From assembly GCF_018802605.1 (NCBI RefSeq), contig NZ_CP069161.1:2232001-2296000 (forward strand): DNA of 64,000 bases, given 5' to 3'. The position numbers and the translations under genes were made by a program. The DNA comes from Paludibacterium paludis (GTDB lineage: Bacteria; Pseudomonadota; Gammaproteobacteria; Burkholderiales; Chromobacteriaceae). Below are positions 37,107 through 46,126 of the stretch, one piece after another (the first letter of the stretch is position 1; each line of letters begins with the position of its first letter). The notes below the pieces were generated by a model that was not told the DNA's origin, searched no databases, and saw only the letters and a list, made by a program, of their open reading frames with translations.

Positions 37107-37652
37107 ATGGATGTTGGAGCACGGTTGAGAATGGTTCGCGAGCGGTTCGGATTCTCGCAAAGGGAACTGGCCAAGCGAGCCGGCGTCACCAATGGAACCA
37201 TTTCCCTCATCGAACAGAACCGGGTGAGCCCGTCGGTCAGCTCCCTGAAAAAAGTGCTCGAAGGCTTGCCGATCACCCTTGCCGAGTTTTTTACGTTCGA
37301 CGCCGAGCCCCAGCCCGCCCGGGTCTTTTACCAGGCCGACGAGCTGCCCAATCTGGGTAACGACACGATGAAACTGCTGCTGATCGGCACTGCACACGAA
37401 AAGCGCGATATCGCCATTCTCAAAGAGTGGTACGCCCCCGGCGCGGACACCGGTCCGGACATGCTGACCCACGAGGGGCAGGAAGGCGGCGTCGTTATCC
37501 GCGGACAGGTCGAAGTGACCGTCGACCAGGAGACCCGCACCCTCGGCCCCGGCGACGCCTACTACTTCGACAGTCGGCTGCCCCACCGTTTTCGCAACAC
37601 CGGCAACGAACCTTGCGAAGTCGTCAGCGCGAGTTCACCGCCAACTTTCTGA
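37107..37652 (+). CDS. puuR: PuuR-like transcriptional repressor (HTH-XRE plus cupin)
   Basis: 181 residues. An N-terminal XRE helix-turn-helix (VRERFGFSQRELAKRAGVTNGTIS, residues 6-60) and a C-terminal cupin (about 110-178, with GGVVIRGQVEVTVD and LGPGDAYYFDSRLPHRF). This is the PuuR arrangement; E. coli PuuR represses puu genes and is relieved by putrescine. It is transcribed divergently from ald across 218 bases, and 61 bases upstream of the aldehyde dehydrogenase gene, so it probably controls both directions. I did not identify its operator. Confidence 0.88.
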   Translation: MDVGARLRMVRERFGFSQRELAKRAGVTNGTISLIEQNRVSPSVSSLKKVLEGLPITLAEFFTFDAEPQPARVFYQADELPNLGNDTMKLLLIGTAHEKRDIAILKEWYAPGADTGPDMLTHEGQEGGVVIRGQVEVTVDQETRTLGPGDAYYFDSRLPHRFRNTGNEPCEVVSASSPPTF

Positions 37653-37713
37653 TTCACGGCATTCTGTTGTCAGGACACACCGGCACGCACCACACCAACA
37701 AGAGGAGAACGTC

Positions 37714-39198
37714 ATGGCCGATCAACGACCGGACTGGAAGCAACGTGCAGCTCGACTGACCCTGGAAACCCGCGCCTTCATCGACGGTCGCTACGTCGAA
37801 ACCGGCGCCGTCTTCGATTGCGTCAATCCCGCGACCGGAGCGCGCCTTGGCCGAATCGCCGAATGCGGTCTGCCGGAGGTGGATGCCGCCGTCGCCGCGG
37901 CGCGGCGCGCTTTCGACCATGGCGAGTGGCCGCACATGGCGCCGCGCGAACGCGCCGGCATTCTCAAGCGCTTCGCCGCGCTGATCCGCGAGCACAACGA
38001 CGAACTCGCGCTGCTCGAGACGCTGGACATGGGCAAACCGATCGGCGACTCGACCACGATCGACGCTCCCGGAGCGGCGTATTGCGTCGACTGGTACGCG
38101 GAGGCGATCGACAAAGTGCCCGGCGAAGTCGCGCCCGTCGATCCGAAACTTGTCGGGCTGGTCACGCGCGAACCGATCGGCGTGGTCGGCGCGATCGTGC
38201 CATGGAATTTCCCCTTGCTGATGGCCAGCTGGAAATTCGCGCCGGCGCTGGCGGCCGGCAACACGGTCATCGTCAAGCCATCGGAAAAATCCCCCCTGAG
38301 CGCGATCCGGCTCGCGGCCCTCGCCCGCGAGGCCGGCATTCCCGATGGCGTATTCCAGGTGCTGCCTGGCGGCGGCGCCACCGGCAAGGCGCTGGCGCTG
38401 CACCATGACGTGGATTGCATCGCCTTCACCGGTTCGACCCAGGTCGGCAAGCTGATTGCCGGCTACGCCGCGCAAAGCAACCTCAAGCGGACCTGGCTGG
38501 AGCTTGGCGGCAAGTCGCCGAATATCGTTCTGCCGGACTGCCCCGACCTGAAAAAGGCGGCCCGTTCGGCGGCCGCGGCGATTTTCTTCAACATGGGAGA
38601 AATGTGCACCGCCGGCTCCCGCCTGCTGGTGCACCGCGATATCCGTGACGTCTTCCTCGCCGAACTGCAAGAAGCCGCCCGGCAGTGGGCGCCGGGCGAT
38701 CCGCTCGACCCGGCCACCCGCATGGGCGCCATCGTCGACGGGGTCCAGTTCGACAAGGTCATGGCCTACATAGGCTTGGCGGGACAGGACGGCACCCGCC
38801 TCCTTGCAGGCGGCAAGGCAGCCCTGCCCGACAGCGGCGGCTGGTTCATCGAGCCGACGATCATCGACTGCCCAGATCCGGCCGCCCGTCTCTGCCGCGA
38901 GGAAATATTCGGACCGGTGCTGTCCGTGCTGACTTTCGACACCCCGGATGATGCGATCCGGATCGCCAATGACACGGAGTACGGGCTTGCCGCCGCGGTG
39001 TGGACGTCGGACCTCGCCACCGCCCACCGGATGGCGCGACGCCTGCGCGCCGGCACCGTCTGGGTCAACTGCTACGACGAGGGCGGCGACATGAACTTCC
39101 CGTTCGGAGGCTTCAAGCAGTCCGGCAACGGGCGGGACAAATCGCTGCACGCGCTGGAGAAATACACGGAACTCAAGAGCACCCTGATCCGGCTATGA
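37714..39198 (+). CDS. puuC: Gamma-glutamyl-gamma-aminobutyraldehyde dehydrogenase-like ALDH
   Basis: 494 residues of the NAD(P)-dependent aldehyde dehydrogenase superfamily: GRYVETGAVFDCVNPATG start, cofactor PWNFPLLMASWKFAPALAAG, general base in WLELGGKSPNIV, nucleophile in MGEMCTAGSR, and NCYDEGGDMNFPFGGFKQSG near the end. Both sequence and position behind puuR point to PuuC, oxidising the aldehyde from putrescine breakdown to the acid cut by PuuD. AAGAGGAG lies before the ATG. A terminator follows. Confidence 0.9.
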   Translation: MADQRPDWKQRAARLTLETRAFIDGRYVETGAVFDCVNPATGARLGRIAECGLPEVDAAVAAARRAFDHGEWPHMAPRERAGILKRFAALIREHNDELALLETLDMGKPIGDSTTIDAPGAAYCVDWYAEAIDKVPGEVAPVDPKLVGLVTREPIGVVGAIVPWNFPLLMASWKFAPALAAGNTVIVKPSEKSPLSAIRLAALAREAGIPDGVFQVLPGGGATGKALALHHDVDCIAFTGSTQVGKLIAGYAAQSNLKRTWLELGGKSPNIVLPDCPDLKKAARSAAAAIFFNMGEMCTAGSRLLVHRDIRDVFLAELQEAARQWAPGDPLDPATRMGAIVDGVQFDKVMAYIGLAGQDGTRLLAGGKAALPDSGGWFIEPTIIDCPDPAARLCREEIFGPVLSVLTFDTPDDAIRIANDTEYGLAAAVWTSDLATAHRMARRLRAGTVWVNCYDEGGDMNFPFGGFKQSGNGRDKSLHALEKYTELKSTLIRL

Positions 39199-39203
39199 GT
39201 CGT

Positions 39204-39238
39204 GCCCCCGCCGTCACAAAAGACTGGCGGGGGCTTTT
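39204..39238 (+). terminator. Rho-independent terminator after puuC
   Basis: GCCCCCGCC pairs with GGCGGGGGC around a 13-base loop and ends in TTTT, five bases after the stop. Confidence 0.9.
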
Positions 39239-39282
39239 AACGGCGCGGGCGAACTTCCCACGCCAGCCCCGAGCTCACGGCG

Positions 39283-39822
39283 TCACGGTTTGACGATGCC
39301 CATCTGCTTGAGCAGGGTCAGATTGTCTTCCAGGTGCCAATTGTCGGTGATGCGTCCATCCGCCACGCGGTAAATATCCGTGGCAATGAAATCGATCGCC
39401 CGGCCATCGCCCGCCACCCCGTTGAATGTCCCGCTAAAATGACCGCGGAACCGCAATCTGCCGACCACCCGGTCCCCGACCAACAGCATCTCCTCCACAT
39501 CGACCGCGAGATCGGGCACGGCGGTCCGGAAGATTTTCGAGGCGAACAGGGGCCCTTCCACGCCTTGCGGGCGCCCTTCGGGCAAGGCCCGGTCCATGAA
39601 GTTCGCCGACAGCGCCTCTTTGGCGAAACGCGACTCTCCAGTGTGCCAGAAGGCGTAGTAGCGCTGCGCCGCCAGCATCATCGACGCGCGCCTGGCCGCG
39701 GGGATGGAGCGATCGATCACCAGGGATTTGGGCTGCGGCAATATATCACCGGCCCCGGCGGGCGCGGCAAGGATCACTGCGATCAATGACAAAAGGGGTA
39801 CAACTCGCGAAAAAGCGACCAT
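39283..39822 (-). CDS. Exported SnoaL-like/ester-cyclase family protein
   Basis: 179 residues with signal peptide (VVPLLSLIAVILAAPAGAGD). The rest is a single NTF2-like SnoaL domain: AAQRYYAFWHTGESRFAKEALS, FMDRALPEGRPQG, VGDRVVGRLRFRGHFSGTFNG and TDIYRVADGRITDNWHLEDN. SnoaL-type proteins of this kind are mostly without proven reaction. It is divergent from the LysR gene with 156 bases between, the usual place of a LysR-regulated target. Confidence 0.78.
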   Translation of the reverse strand: MVAFSRVVPLLSLIAVILAAPAGAGDILPQPKSLVIDRSIPAARRASMMLAAQRYYAFWHTGESRFAKEALSANFMDRALPEGRPQGVEGPLFASKIFRTAVPDLAVDVEEMLLVGDRVVGRLRFRGHFSGTFNGVAGDGRAIDFIATDIYRVADGRITDNWHLEDNLTLLKQMGIVKP

Positions 39823-39978
39823 GACGACTCCTCGAAAAGTATCGGATCACTACCCCGCGGCACAGGCCGGGGGCTCTGCGAAGGATTGTCGTATGTTCCA
39901 TACCAAGCGAGAATACCGAAAAAAACACAAGCATCTTTTCCAAAAAGGCAAAGATATGCGTAACCGAAAGGATTTTCG

Positions 39979-40893
39979 ATGATCGACCTGGCCGACATGC
40001 GCCTTTTCGTACGGGCCATTGCGGCGGGCAGCCTGTCCGCAGCAGGGCGGGAGCTGGGAATGTCCCCCGCCGTTTGCAGCAAGCGGCTCACCCGCCTTGA
40101 AACCGGGCTTGGCGTGCGGCTGGTGCAACGTTCTTCGCGCAATCTGGCCTTGACGGAAGAAGGTGCGCTCTATTTCGAGCGCTGCCAGGCGATTCTCGCC
40201 GACGTGGAGGATGCGGAAGCGGCAATCACCCATGCTCCGGAGCATGTGCGGGGTGTATTGAAGGTGAGCTCGGCCATCGCGCTGGGTCGGCGCTGGGTCG
40301 GACCGGCGGCGGCGCGGCTCGCGGCCCGGCATCCGGCATTGAGCGTGCAACTGTCCCTGTCCGACGCGGTGGAGAACCTGATTGAAAGCGGCTTCGATTG
40401 TGCCGTGAGGATAGGCGCGGCGGAAGACTCCAGCCTGATCGCGCGCACACTGGCCAGCAACCGGCGCGTGATCTGCGCCACCCCCGGATATCTGGCGCGC
40501 AACGGGACGCCAGGACACCCGGATGATTTGGCCGGGCATGACTGCATCGTTATCAACCGCGCGTCCTCGCCTTATGTCGATTGGCGTTTCACCCACGGTA
40601 ACGCCACGCACTCGCAGCGGATCAGAGGGCGTTTTGTCACGAATAACGGCGAACAGGCGCACGACTGGGCAATGGCGGGCATGGGGCTCGTGCGCCGCTC
40701 GATCTGGGACGTCAGCGCGGAACTGGCCGACGGGCGGCTTGTCGAGGTGTTGCCGGAGTGGGCGTCGCCCGCCGCGCCGATTCAGGTCGTCTATCCGAGC
40801 AGGCGGTTCCTGCCCGCGCGCACGCTCCTGTTCATCGACACCCTCGCGGCCATCTTCGGCGAGGCGGAGCAACCCAGCCCTCCCGTGCGATGA
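39979..40893 (+). CDS. LysR-family transcriptional regulator
   Basis: 304 residues. N-terminal winged helix-turn-helix (MRLFVRAIAAGSLSAAGREL then SPAVCSKRLTRLETGLGVRLVQRSSR), then the substrate-binding co-inducer domain (about 90-295, LKVSSAIALGRRWVGPAAARL). It belongs to the large CrgA/DsdC-like branch found beside the genes it regulates. Divergent SnoaL-like gene is the probable target. Ends 20 bases from the convergent MscS-type gene. Confidence 0.9.
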   Translation: MIDLADMRLFVRAIAAGSLSAAGRELGMSPAVCSKRLTRLETGLGVRLVQRSSRNLALTEEGALYFERCQAILADVEDAEAAITHAPEHVRGVLKVSSAIALGRRWVGPAAARLAARHPALSVQLSLSDAVENLIESGFDCAVRIGAAEDSSLIARTLASNRRVICATPGYLARNGTPGHPDDLAGHDCIVINRASSPYVDWRFTHGNATHSQRIRGRFVTNNGEQAHDWAMAGMGLVRRSIWDVSAELADGRLVEVLPEWASPAAPIQVVYPSRRFLPARTLLFIDTLAAIFGEAEQPSPPVR

Positions 40894-40913
40894 CGGAACG
40901 CGCGACCCCGCGG

Positions 40914-42425
40914 TCAACCCAGGCCAAAGTACGAGCGCAGCGTGCCGAGCAGGTCCGCTGGCGGCGCGGCGGCCGGGGTGGCCGGCAGGTTCTCCCATAA
41001 CCGCTGCTGCTCCTTGAGCCTAAGCTGCAAGGCCTCCGACAGCAGACCGACCAGTTCTTCGCGCTTCAGGAAAATTTCCTGGAACAGCTCGCGGCCCACC
41101 CGGTAGCACTCCACATCCTGGCACGCCTTCACCGAATACAGGCTGGGCTCTCCGGTCAGGAGCCCCATTTCCCCGAAAAACTCCCCTTGGCCCAGCCGGC
41201 CCAGCGACATGCCTTCGCCATCGGGTGTGGCGACCCGCATTTCGGCCTCACCGGACATGACGATGAATAGCCATTGCGATACCTCGCCCTGCTCCAGCAT
41301 GGTATCGCCGGCTACGAACGGCGTGAATTTCAAACTATCGGCAAGAATCAGCAGGTCCTCCTCGCCCAGCATGCCGAACAGACTCAAACGCTGCAGGTGC
41401 TGAACCCGCTCTTTGGTATGGCGCTTGTGCCTGGCATGAATCTGCTCTTTTTCCTTGGTCATCAGCACATTGAAAATCGGCGGAGTCAGGCGCCGCTCGT
41501 TGCGCCGCAAGGTCGCATCGATCAGGTTGCGGATCGCCGAATCGGTGGGATCGTCTTCCTGCAAGTCGGTCAGCCAGTAGCGCACGGCGAAACGGGCCAC
41601 GCCATGTTCGACATCCATCAGGATGCAGTTGGGTTTAGGTTCCTTGGACACATTCGGAATACGCGTTTCGGCGAGCGACTTGTTGACCATGGCGATGATC
41701 TGCGACGGCAAGGTCTCCAGGGTCAGATCGAACCAGACCCAGCGACGCCATTGCAACGGTGCGTGCTTGCGCTTGCCAAGAACCGTGAAGCGGTTCTTCA
41801 GCAGTTGGCTATTGGGAATCACCACGGTTTCCCAGTTGCGCGTTTCAAGGCTGGTGGCGCGCCAATTGATCTCGGACACACGCCCGGCCACTCCGTCCAG
41901 CGCGATCCAGTCGCCGACCCGGATCGAGTTGTCCAGCTGGATGGCGATGCCGGCCAGCAGGTTGCCCAGCGTATCCTGCAGGGCGAAGGCGATGACCGCG
42001 GTCAGCACGGCGGACGTGGTGACGATCTCGCCCACCGCCATTCCCGCCATGTGCAAGCGGATCGCTCCCCAGACCAGATAGGCGATCGATACCGCGATAT
42101 CGGCAACGATCGCGGGCGGCTTGATGCGGGCCAGGGGCAGCAGCAGTTTAAAGACAATCAGGCCCCACACCCGGATGAACAGAAGTCCGATGCCGATATC
42201 CACGGCGCCAGACAGAAACGCGGCCGAATCGGCCAGAGGCAGAATGTCGGGGTAAAACAGCTGAACCATGCCGGCAAGCAGGAGCAATCCCGCCAGGATG
42301 ATGGACGAATGAATCGATTCGCGGTGATCCGGCCTGCGCAGATAGACCAGCAAGAGCAAAAGAATCGTGACAAGCAGCCAGGGCAGATGCGCTTGAAACC
42401 AGCCGAACGAATTGGGCTGCGTCAT
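40914..42425 (-). CDS. MscS-type channel with C-terminal cyclic-nucleotide-binding domain
   Basis: About 503 residues. Several N-terminal membrane helices (LPWLLVTILLLLLVYL and on), the pore helix and beta domain of MscS (VIAFALQDTLGNLLAGIAIQLD, IRVGDWIALDGVAGRVSEINWRAT), a cytoplasmic part, and a Crp-like cyclic-nucleotide fold at about 355-465 (GDTMLEQGEVSQWLFIVMSGEAEM, LGQGEFFGEMGLLTGEP). This is the bacterial cyclic-nucleotide-gated channel layout; whether cAMP gates it is not shown. The start has AGGA at nine bases; the frame opens 12 codons earlier. Confidence 0.88.
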   Translation of the reverse strand: MTQPNSFGWFQAHLPWLLVTILLLLLVYLRRPDHRESIHSSIILAGLLLLAGMVQLFYPDILPLADSAAFLSGAVDIGIGLLFIRVWGLIVFKLLLPLARIKPPAIVADIAVSIAYLVWGAIRLHMAGMAVGEIVTTSAVLTAVIAFALQDTLGNLLAGIAIQLDNSIRVGDWIALDGVAGRVSEINWRATSLETRNWETVVIPNSQLLKNRFTVLGKRKHAPLQWRRWVWFDLTLETLPSQIIAMVNKSLAETRIPNVSKEPKPNCILMDVEHGVARFAVRYWLTDLQEDDPTDSAIRNLIDATLRRNERRLTPPIFNVLMTKEKEQIHARHKRHTKERVQHLQRLSLFGMLGEEDLLILADSLKFTPFVAGDTMLEQGEVSQWLFIVMSGEAEMRVATPDGEGMSLGRLGQGEFFGEMGLLTGEPSLYSVKACQDVECYRVGRELFQEIFLKREELVGLLSEALQLRLKEQQRLWENLPATPAAAPPADLLGTLRSYFGLG

Positions 42426-42659
42426 GATGCGGCGTCCTGTTTTACCTTTTTTTATCAGCATAGCCCATCGCGTGGGCGTTTGATGTCAGATGTAATAAAT
42501 GCGCATCCGGGGCGGTTCTCCCACGTCCGACGCTTGCCTGTGCCAAGTCTCCGGGTAAAGAAGAAGGCGGATCCGATCTGTCCGGCACAACACCGATACC
42601 GGGCGGCGCAGCGCGCCCTTATCGTGACAGGCAGACAATGACACTCATGAGGCTACCAG

Positions 42660-43742
42660 ATGATATCGACCCGAACACGGTTTGCCGGTCTTGCCACATT
42701 GCTGGCGCTGGGCGGCGCAGCGGCGGACGTCGGCGATACGCCGTCACGGCAGCGCCGCGCGCTTGTCCATTCGTCCCAGGCGCTTTGGCCCAACGGTGTC
42801 ATTCCCTATGAGTATGCCGAGGACTATCCCGAAGAAGGACGCCGTCAGTTCGAAAGCGCGGCGGAAGCCTACCGGCGGCAGACCGGCATCCTGTTTTTGC
42901 CGCGCCAGGGCGAGTCGCATCGGCTGGTGCTCAGGCCGCACGACACACTGTGCGGCACCGGCGCCGGGAAAAGCCCTTACCCCATCGAGATTTTCAGCAT
43001 GTCGCGCAGCTGCGCCGCTTCACTGTTCTACAATCTGCATGAAATGGGCCACGCCGCAGGATTGCTGCACGAGCATCAGCGCAGCGACCGGGACCGGTAC
43101 GTTACGCTTGGCGAAAGCAACTGGCTGAGGCACACCTACAACTCCGCCAGGAAGCTCACGGAATATGACCGGGACTCCGTGATGCAGTACCCCCCGCCCC
43201 TGGTCCACAGCCGCGATCCGGCTCACCCCATCCATTCGCAGGGCGAACCGCATCAACTGTCCGCCCTCGATGTGGTCGGACTGGCCAAACTCTATCCGGA
43301 AAGCGCGAAACGCGTCACCGACCGCAATGACGCATTCGCGGCCGGCGGCGGTCGCATTGTGTCGCTGGAGGGCGACCAGTGCCTGAGCCGTTATCCCGGC
43401 GGCCGGGTGGAATTGACGGTCTGTCAGCCGAATCACCCGGCTCAGGCTTGGCGTTTCGGCCCGACCGGGGAGATCGTCAACGCCATGCCCCCGGCGCTCT
43501 GCCTCGCCGTCGTCACCGGAGGGCGCCCCGGCCGCGCGTTGCTGCAGCCTTGCACGGGCTCGTATCACCAACGCTGGGCATGGAAGGACGACCGCCTGCA
43601 CTTGGCCGAATCCAGCACACCGATGGCGCTCAGGCGGTTCCACGACGGGACGGTGGGTCTCGATCGCCCGACCCGGGACAACGGCGCGCTGAAAACCGAC
43701 CGGGCTTTCCTCTGGCTGCTGTCGCCAAAGGGAACGCGCTGA
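42660..43742 (+). CDS. Exported astacin-type zinc metalloprotease with ricin-like lectin tail
   Basis: 360 residues. Signal-like start (LATLLALGGAAADVG), then an astacin (M12A) domain beginning ALWPNGVIPYEY. Zinc motif is NLHEMGHAAGLLHEH with His127, Glu128, His131 and His137 (HExxHxxGxxHE); the Met-turn is SVMQY at about 173-177, with Gln in place of the usual His. From about 225 the sequence becomes a ricin-type/beta-trefoil-like lectin (LEGDQCLSRYPGGRVELTVC, AQAWRFGPTGEI, CLAVV, LQPCTGSYHQRWAWKDD). Likely secreted and able to bind glycans. Target not known. Confidence 0.85.
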   Translation: MISTRTRFAGLATLLALGGAAADVGDTPSRQRRALVHSSQALWPNGVIPYEYAEDYPEEGRRQFESAAEAYRRQTGILFLPRQGESHRLVLRPHDTLCGTGAGKSPYPIEIFSMSRSCAASLFYNLHEMGHAAGLLHEHQRSDRDRYVTLGESNWLRHTYNSARKLTEYDRDSVMQYPPPLVHSRDPAHPIHSQGEPHQLSALDVVGLAKLYPESAKRVTDRNDAFAAGGGRIVSLEGDQCLSRYPGGRVELTVCQPNHPAQAWRFGPTGEIVNAMPPALCLAVVTGGRPGRALLQPCTGSYHQRWAWKDDRLHLAESSTPMALRRFHDGTVGLDRPTRDNGALKTDRAFLWLLSPKGTR

Positions 43743-43750
43743 TTACGGCC

Positions 43751-44677
43751 TCAGTGCTCGACGGGCCGGGCGAACGGATCCCAGACAATGCTGGTGAGCG
43801 TCACCCCGGCCACGCAGGCGATGAAGCCCAGCACGTGATATGCCATCAGCGATTCGCCAAGGAAGGTGATGGAGAGGAAACTCGAAAAGGCCGGCATCAG
43901 GTTGTCGAAGCTTCCCGCGGTCTGGGAGCCCAGTTTATTCACGCCGATATTGTAAAGCGTGTAGGCGACCACCGAGGGGAAAATGCCGAGGTAGAGCACC
44001 GCCATCCATGAGGCGGTCGGCCAGCTGCCGGGCATCGCCGCACCCGGCTCTGCGATCATCGCCATCGGCAGCAGGAGAAGTCCGCCAAGAATCATCTGCA
44101 CCAGCATGGACAAGGTGGTGGTGACTTTTTTGGGCATGGCATCGAGCGACAGCGTATACACGGCCCAGCAGACGCTGGATGCCAGCAGCCAAAGCTCGCC
44201 GCGCCCGAGTTCGAATCCGGCAAGGCGCGCCATGTCGCCTTCAACCGCGATATACAGGGCGCCGAACATCGACACGGCCACGCCCAGCACCTGGTTCCAG
44301 CTCATTCGGCGCCGCTGGAAAACCGCGGCGATCAGCAGGATCCATGCCGGGGTCGGCGTTTGCAGGGCCGCGGCGCTCGTCGCGCTGGCGGTCGCCACGC
44401 CAAGATAAATGCATGCCGACGTTCCGACGATGCCGATACCCGCCTGGACAAGATAGTGCCAGCGCAAGCTCCACAGCACGCGGCGTTGCCGCCACAATTG
44501 ACGGCCAAGAACAGGGAGAAGAACACCGGCGCCGATGACCCAACGCCAGAAGGCCAGCCACATCGGAGGCAGGTCGGCTCGGAAACCGCGGGCGATCACG
44601 ACATTGCTGGCCCAGAACAGCATGGCCAGGGAGAGGCAGGCGATTGGCCAGAGAAGGCCGCGTGCAGAGAGTTTCAC
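43751..44677 (-). CDS. DMT-superfamily transporter with EamA domains
   Basis: 308 residues with ten hydrophobic helices in two EamA repeats (LLWPIACLSLAMLFWASNVVIARG; MPPMWLAFWRWVIGA; second repeat ELWLLASSVCWAVYTLSLDA, LGIFPSVVAYTLYNIGVNKLG). Typically exports amino acids or other metabolites across the inner membrane. Substrate cannot be given. Converges on the astacin gene with nine bases between the stops. Confidence 0.85.
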   Translation of the reverse strand: MKLSARGLLWPIACLSLAMLFWASNVVIARGFRADLPPMWLAFWRWVIGAGVLLPVLGRQLWRQRRVLWSLRWHYLVQAGIGIVGTSACIYLGVATASATSAAALQTPTPAWILLIAAVFQRRRMSWNQVLGVAVSMFGALYIAVEGDMARLAGFELGRGELWLLASSVCWAVYTLSLDAMPKKVTTTLSMLVQMILGGLLLLPMAMIAEPGAAMPGSWPTASWMAVLYLGIFPSVVAYTLYNIGVNKLGSQTAGSFDNLMPAFSSFLSITFLGESLMAYHVLGFIACVAGVTLTSIVWDPFARPVEH

Positions 44678-44855
44678 ACAAACATTTCAGTAACCGGATG
44701 ATGCCAGTCTAGATCCGCCGCCGCGCGCCGGATTTGACGCACGACAAGCGGATACAATCTACATAAGATTTTTCTAATTTTCCAAACAGAAAAACAACAG
44801 GCGAATCGAGCGGCAGCAAAACGAGAGGCACGCGCCGGCCAGGGCGCGCGCCGGA

Positions 44856-45341
44856 TCAGTCGCGGAAGTTGTTGAACTGCAGAGGAAAATCCTGGACTTC
44901 CTTGCGCATCAGCGCGATGCATTCTTGCAGCACATCGCGCTTGGCGCCGGAAACACGCACTGCATCGCCCTGGATGCTGGCCTGAACCTTCAGTTTGGAA
45001 TCCTTGATCAGGCGAACGATTTTCTTGGCCAGTTCGCCCTCGATGCCTTCACGCACCGTAATGGTCTGCTTGACCTTGTTGCCGCTGACCTTTTCCAGCT
45101 TGCCATATTCCAGGCAGCGGATATCGACGCCGCGCTTGGACAGCTTGCCGATCAGGATATCCTTGACCTGGTCGAGCTGGAATTCGGCGTCCGCGTGGGC
45201 GGTAAGCACTTTCTCCGCGGCTTCGACGCGTGCGTCGCTGCCCTTGAAATCGTAACGCGTACCGATTTCCTTGGAGGCCTGGTCGACGGCGTTGCGCACT
45301 TCGACGATATTCACTTCGGAGACGATATCAAAAGACGGCAT
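44856..45341 (-). CDS. YajQ-family nucleotide-binding protein
   Basis: 161 residues, full family length. [20 protein letters not shown] start, [33 protein letters not shown], and [19 protein letters not shown] near the end are YajQ/UPF0234 signatures. In Xanthomonas and Pseudomonas this protein binds c-di-GMP and acts on transcription factors. The window contains several c-di-GMP enzymes, which fits but does not prove that role. Confidence 0.93.
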   Translation of the reverse strand: MPSFDIVSEVNIVEVRNAVDQASKEIGTRYDFKGSDARVEAAEKVLTAHADAEFQLDQVKDILIGKLSKRGVDIRCLEYGKLEKVSGNKVKQTITVREGIEGELAKKIVRLIKDSKLKVQASIQGDAVRVSGAKRDVLQECIALMRKEVQDFPLQFNNFRD

Positions 45342-45484
45342 AAGTAATTTATTCCTTACTTTTATGGTGCTTCGGGATTGTAGTGCCCTTGCCGATCATT
45401 GTCACCCGCCCGCGCCGCACTTGCCCGCGAATGGAAATTCGGGAATCATCGGCAGTCCGTTCATCACCACCCCCGAGCCACCGC

Positions 45485-46126
45485 ATGATACCCGCCCCCG
45501 ACCACCTGGCCGCCTTCATGGCCGCAGCCCTCGTCATCACCCTGTCCCCCGGCCCCGACAATCTGATGGTACTGAGCCTGGGAATCGCTCGCGGCCGCCG
45601 CGAAGGCATGATGTTCGGTCTGGGTTGCGCGCTGGGCTGCCTCAACCATACTCTGCTCGCGGCGCTGGGCATCAGCGCCCTTATCGCGGCCTCGCCGGTC
45701 GCCTTCACTCTGCTCAAGTTCGCCGGAGGCGTCTACCTTGTGCATATGGGCTGGCAAGCCATCCGCAGCTCAGGCTCGGCGTTCCGCGCCAACGCGCCGA
45801 ACGAGGCCGAACGGGTTTCGTCGTGGAGCTATTTCCGCCGGGGGCTGATCGCCAACGCCATCAATCCCAAGGTCGTCTTGTTCTTCCTGGCGTTCCTGCC
45901 GCAATTCGTCGACACGTCGCTCGGCCACGCCGGCTGGCAAATCGCCCTCTACGGCACGCTATTCACCCTGCAAGGCGCGCTGCTGTTCGGCGCGCTCGGC
46001 TATTTCGCCGGCCACATCGGGCGCTGGATGTCACGCAGCCCTTCAGCGTCGAAATGGCTGGACCGCATGGCCGGCGGTGTTTTCATCGCCCTGGGCGTGC
46101 GCTTGCTGTTTGCCCCGACCCGTTAA
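45485..46126 (+). CDS. LysE/RhtB-family amino acid exporter
   Basis: 213 residues, six hydrophobic helices. LAAFMAAALVITLSPGPDNLMVLSLGIARGRREGM is the family N-terminal signature, and RRGLIANAINPKVVLFFLAFLPQF is the usual middle helix. The frame is open upstream to 45383, but the start at MIPAPDHLAAF fits the family. Its last 44 bases overlap the 3' end of the convergent REC-EAL gene. Confidence 0.9.
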   Translation: MIPAPDHLAAFMAAALVITLSPGPDNLMVLSLGIARGRREGMMFGLGCALGCLNHTLLAALGISALIAASPVAFTLLKFAGGVYLVHMGWQAIRSSGSAFRANAPNEAERVSSWSYFRRGLIANAINPKVVLFFLAFLPQFVDTSLGHAGWQIALYGTLFTLQGALLFGALGYFAGHIGRWMSRSPSASKWLDRMAGGVFIALGVRLLFAPTR

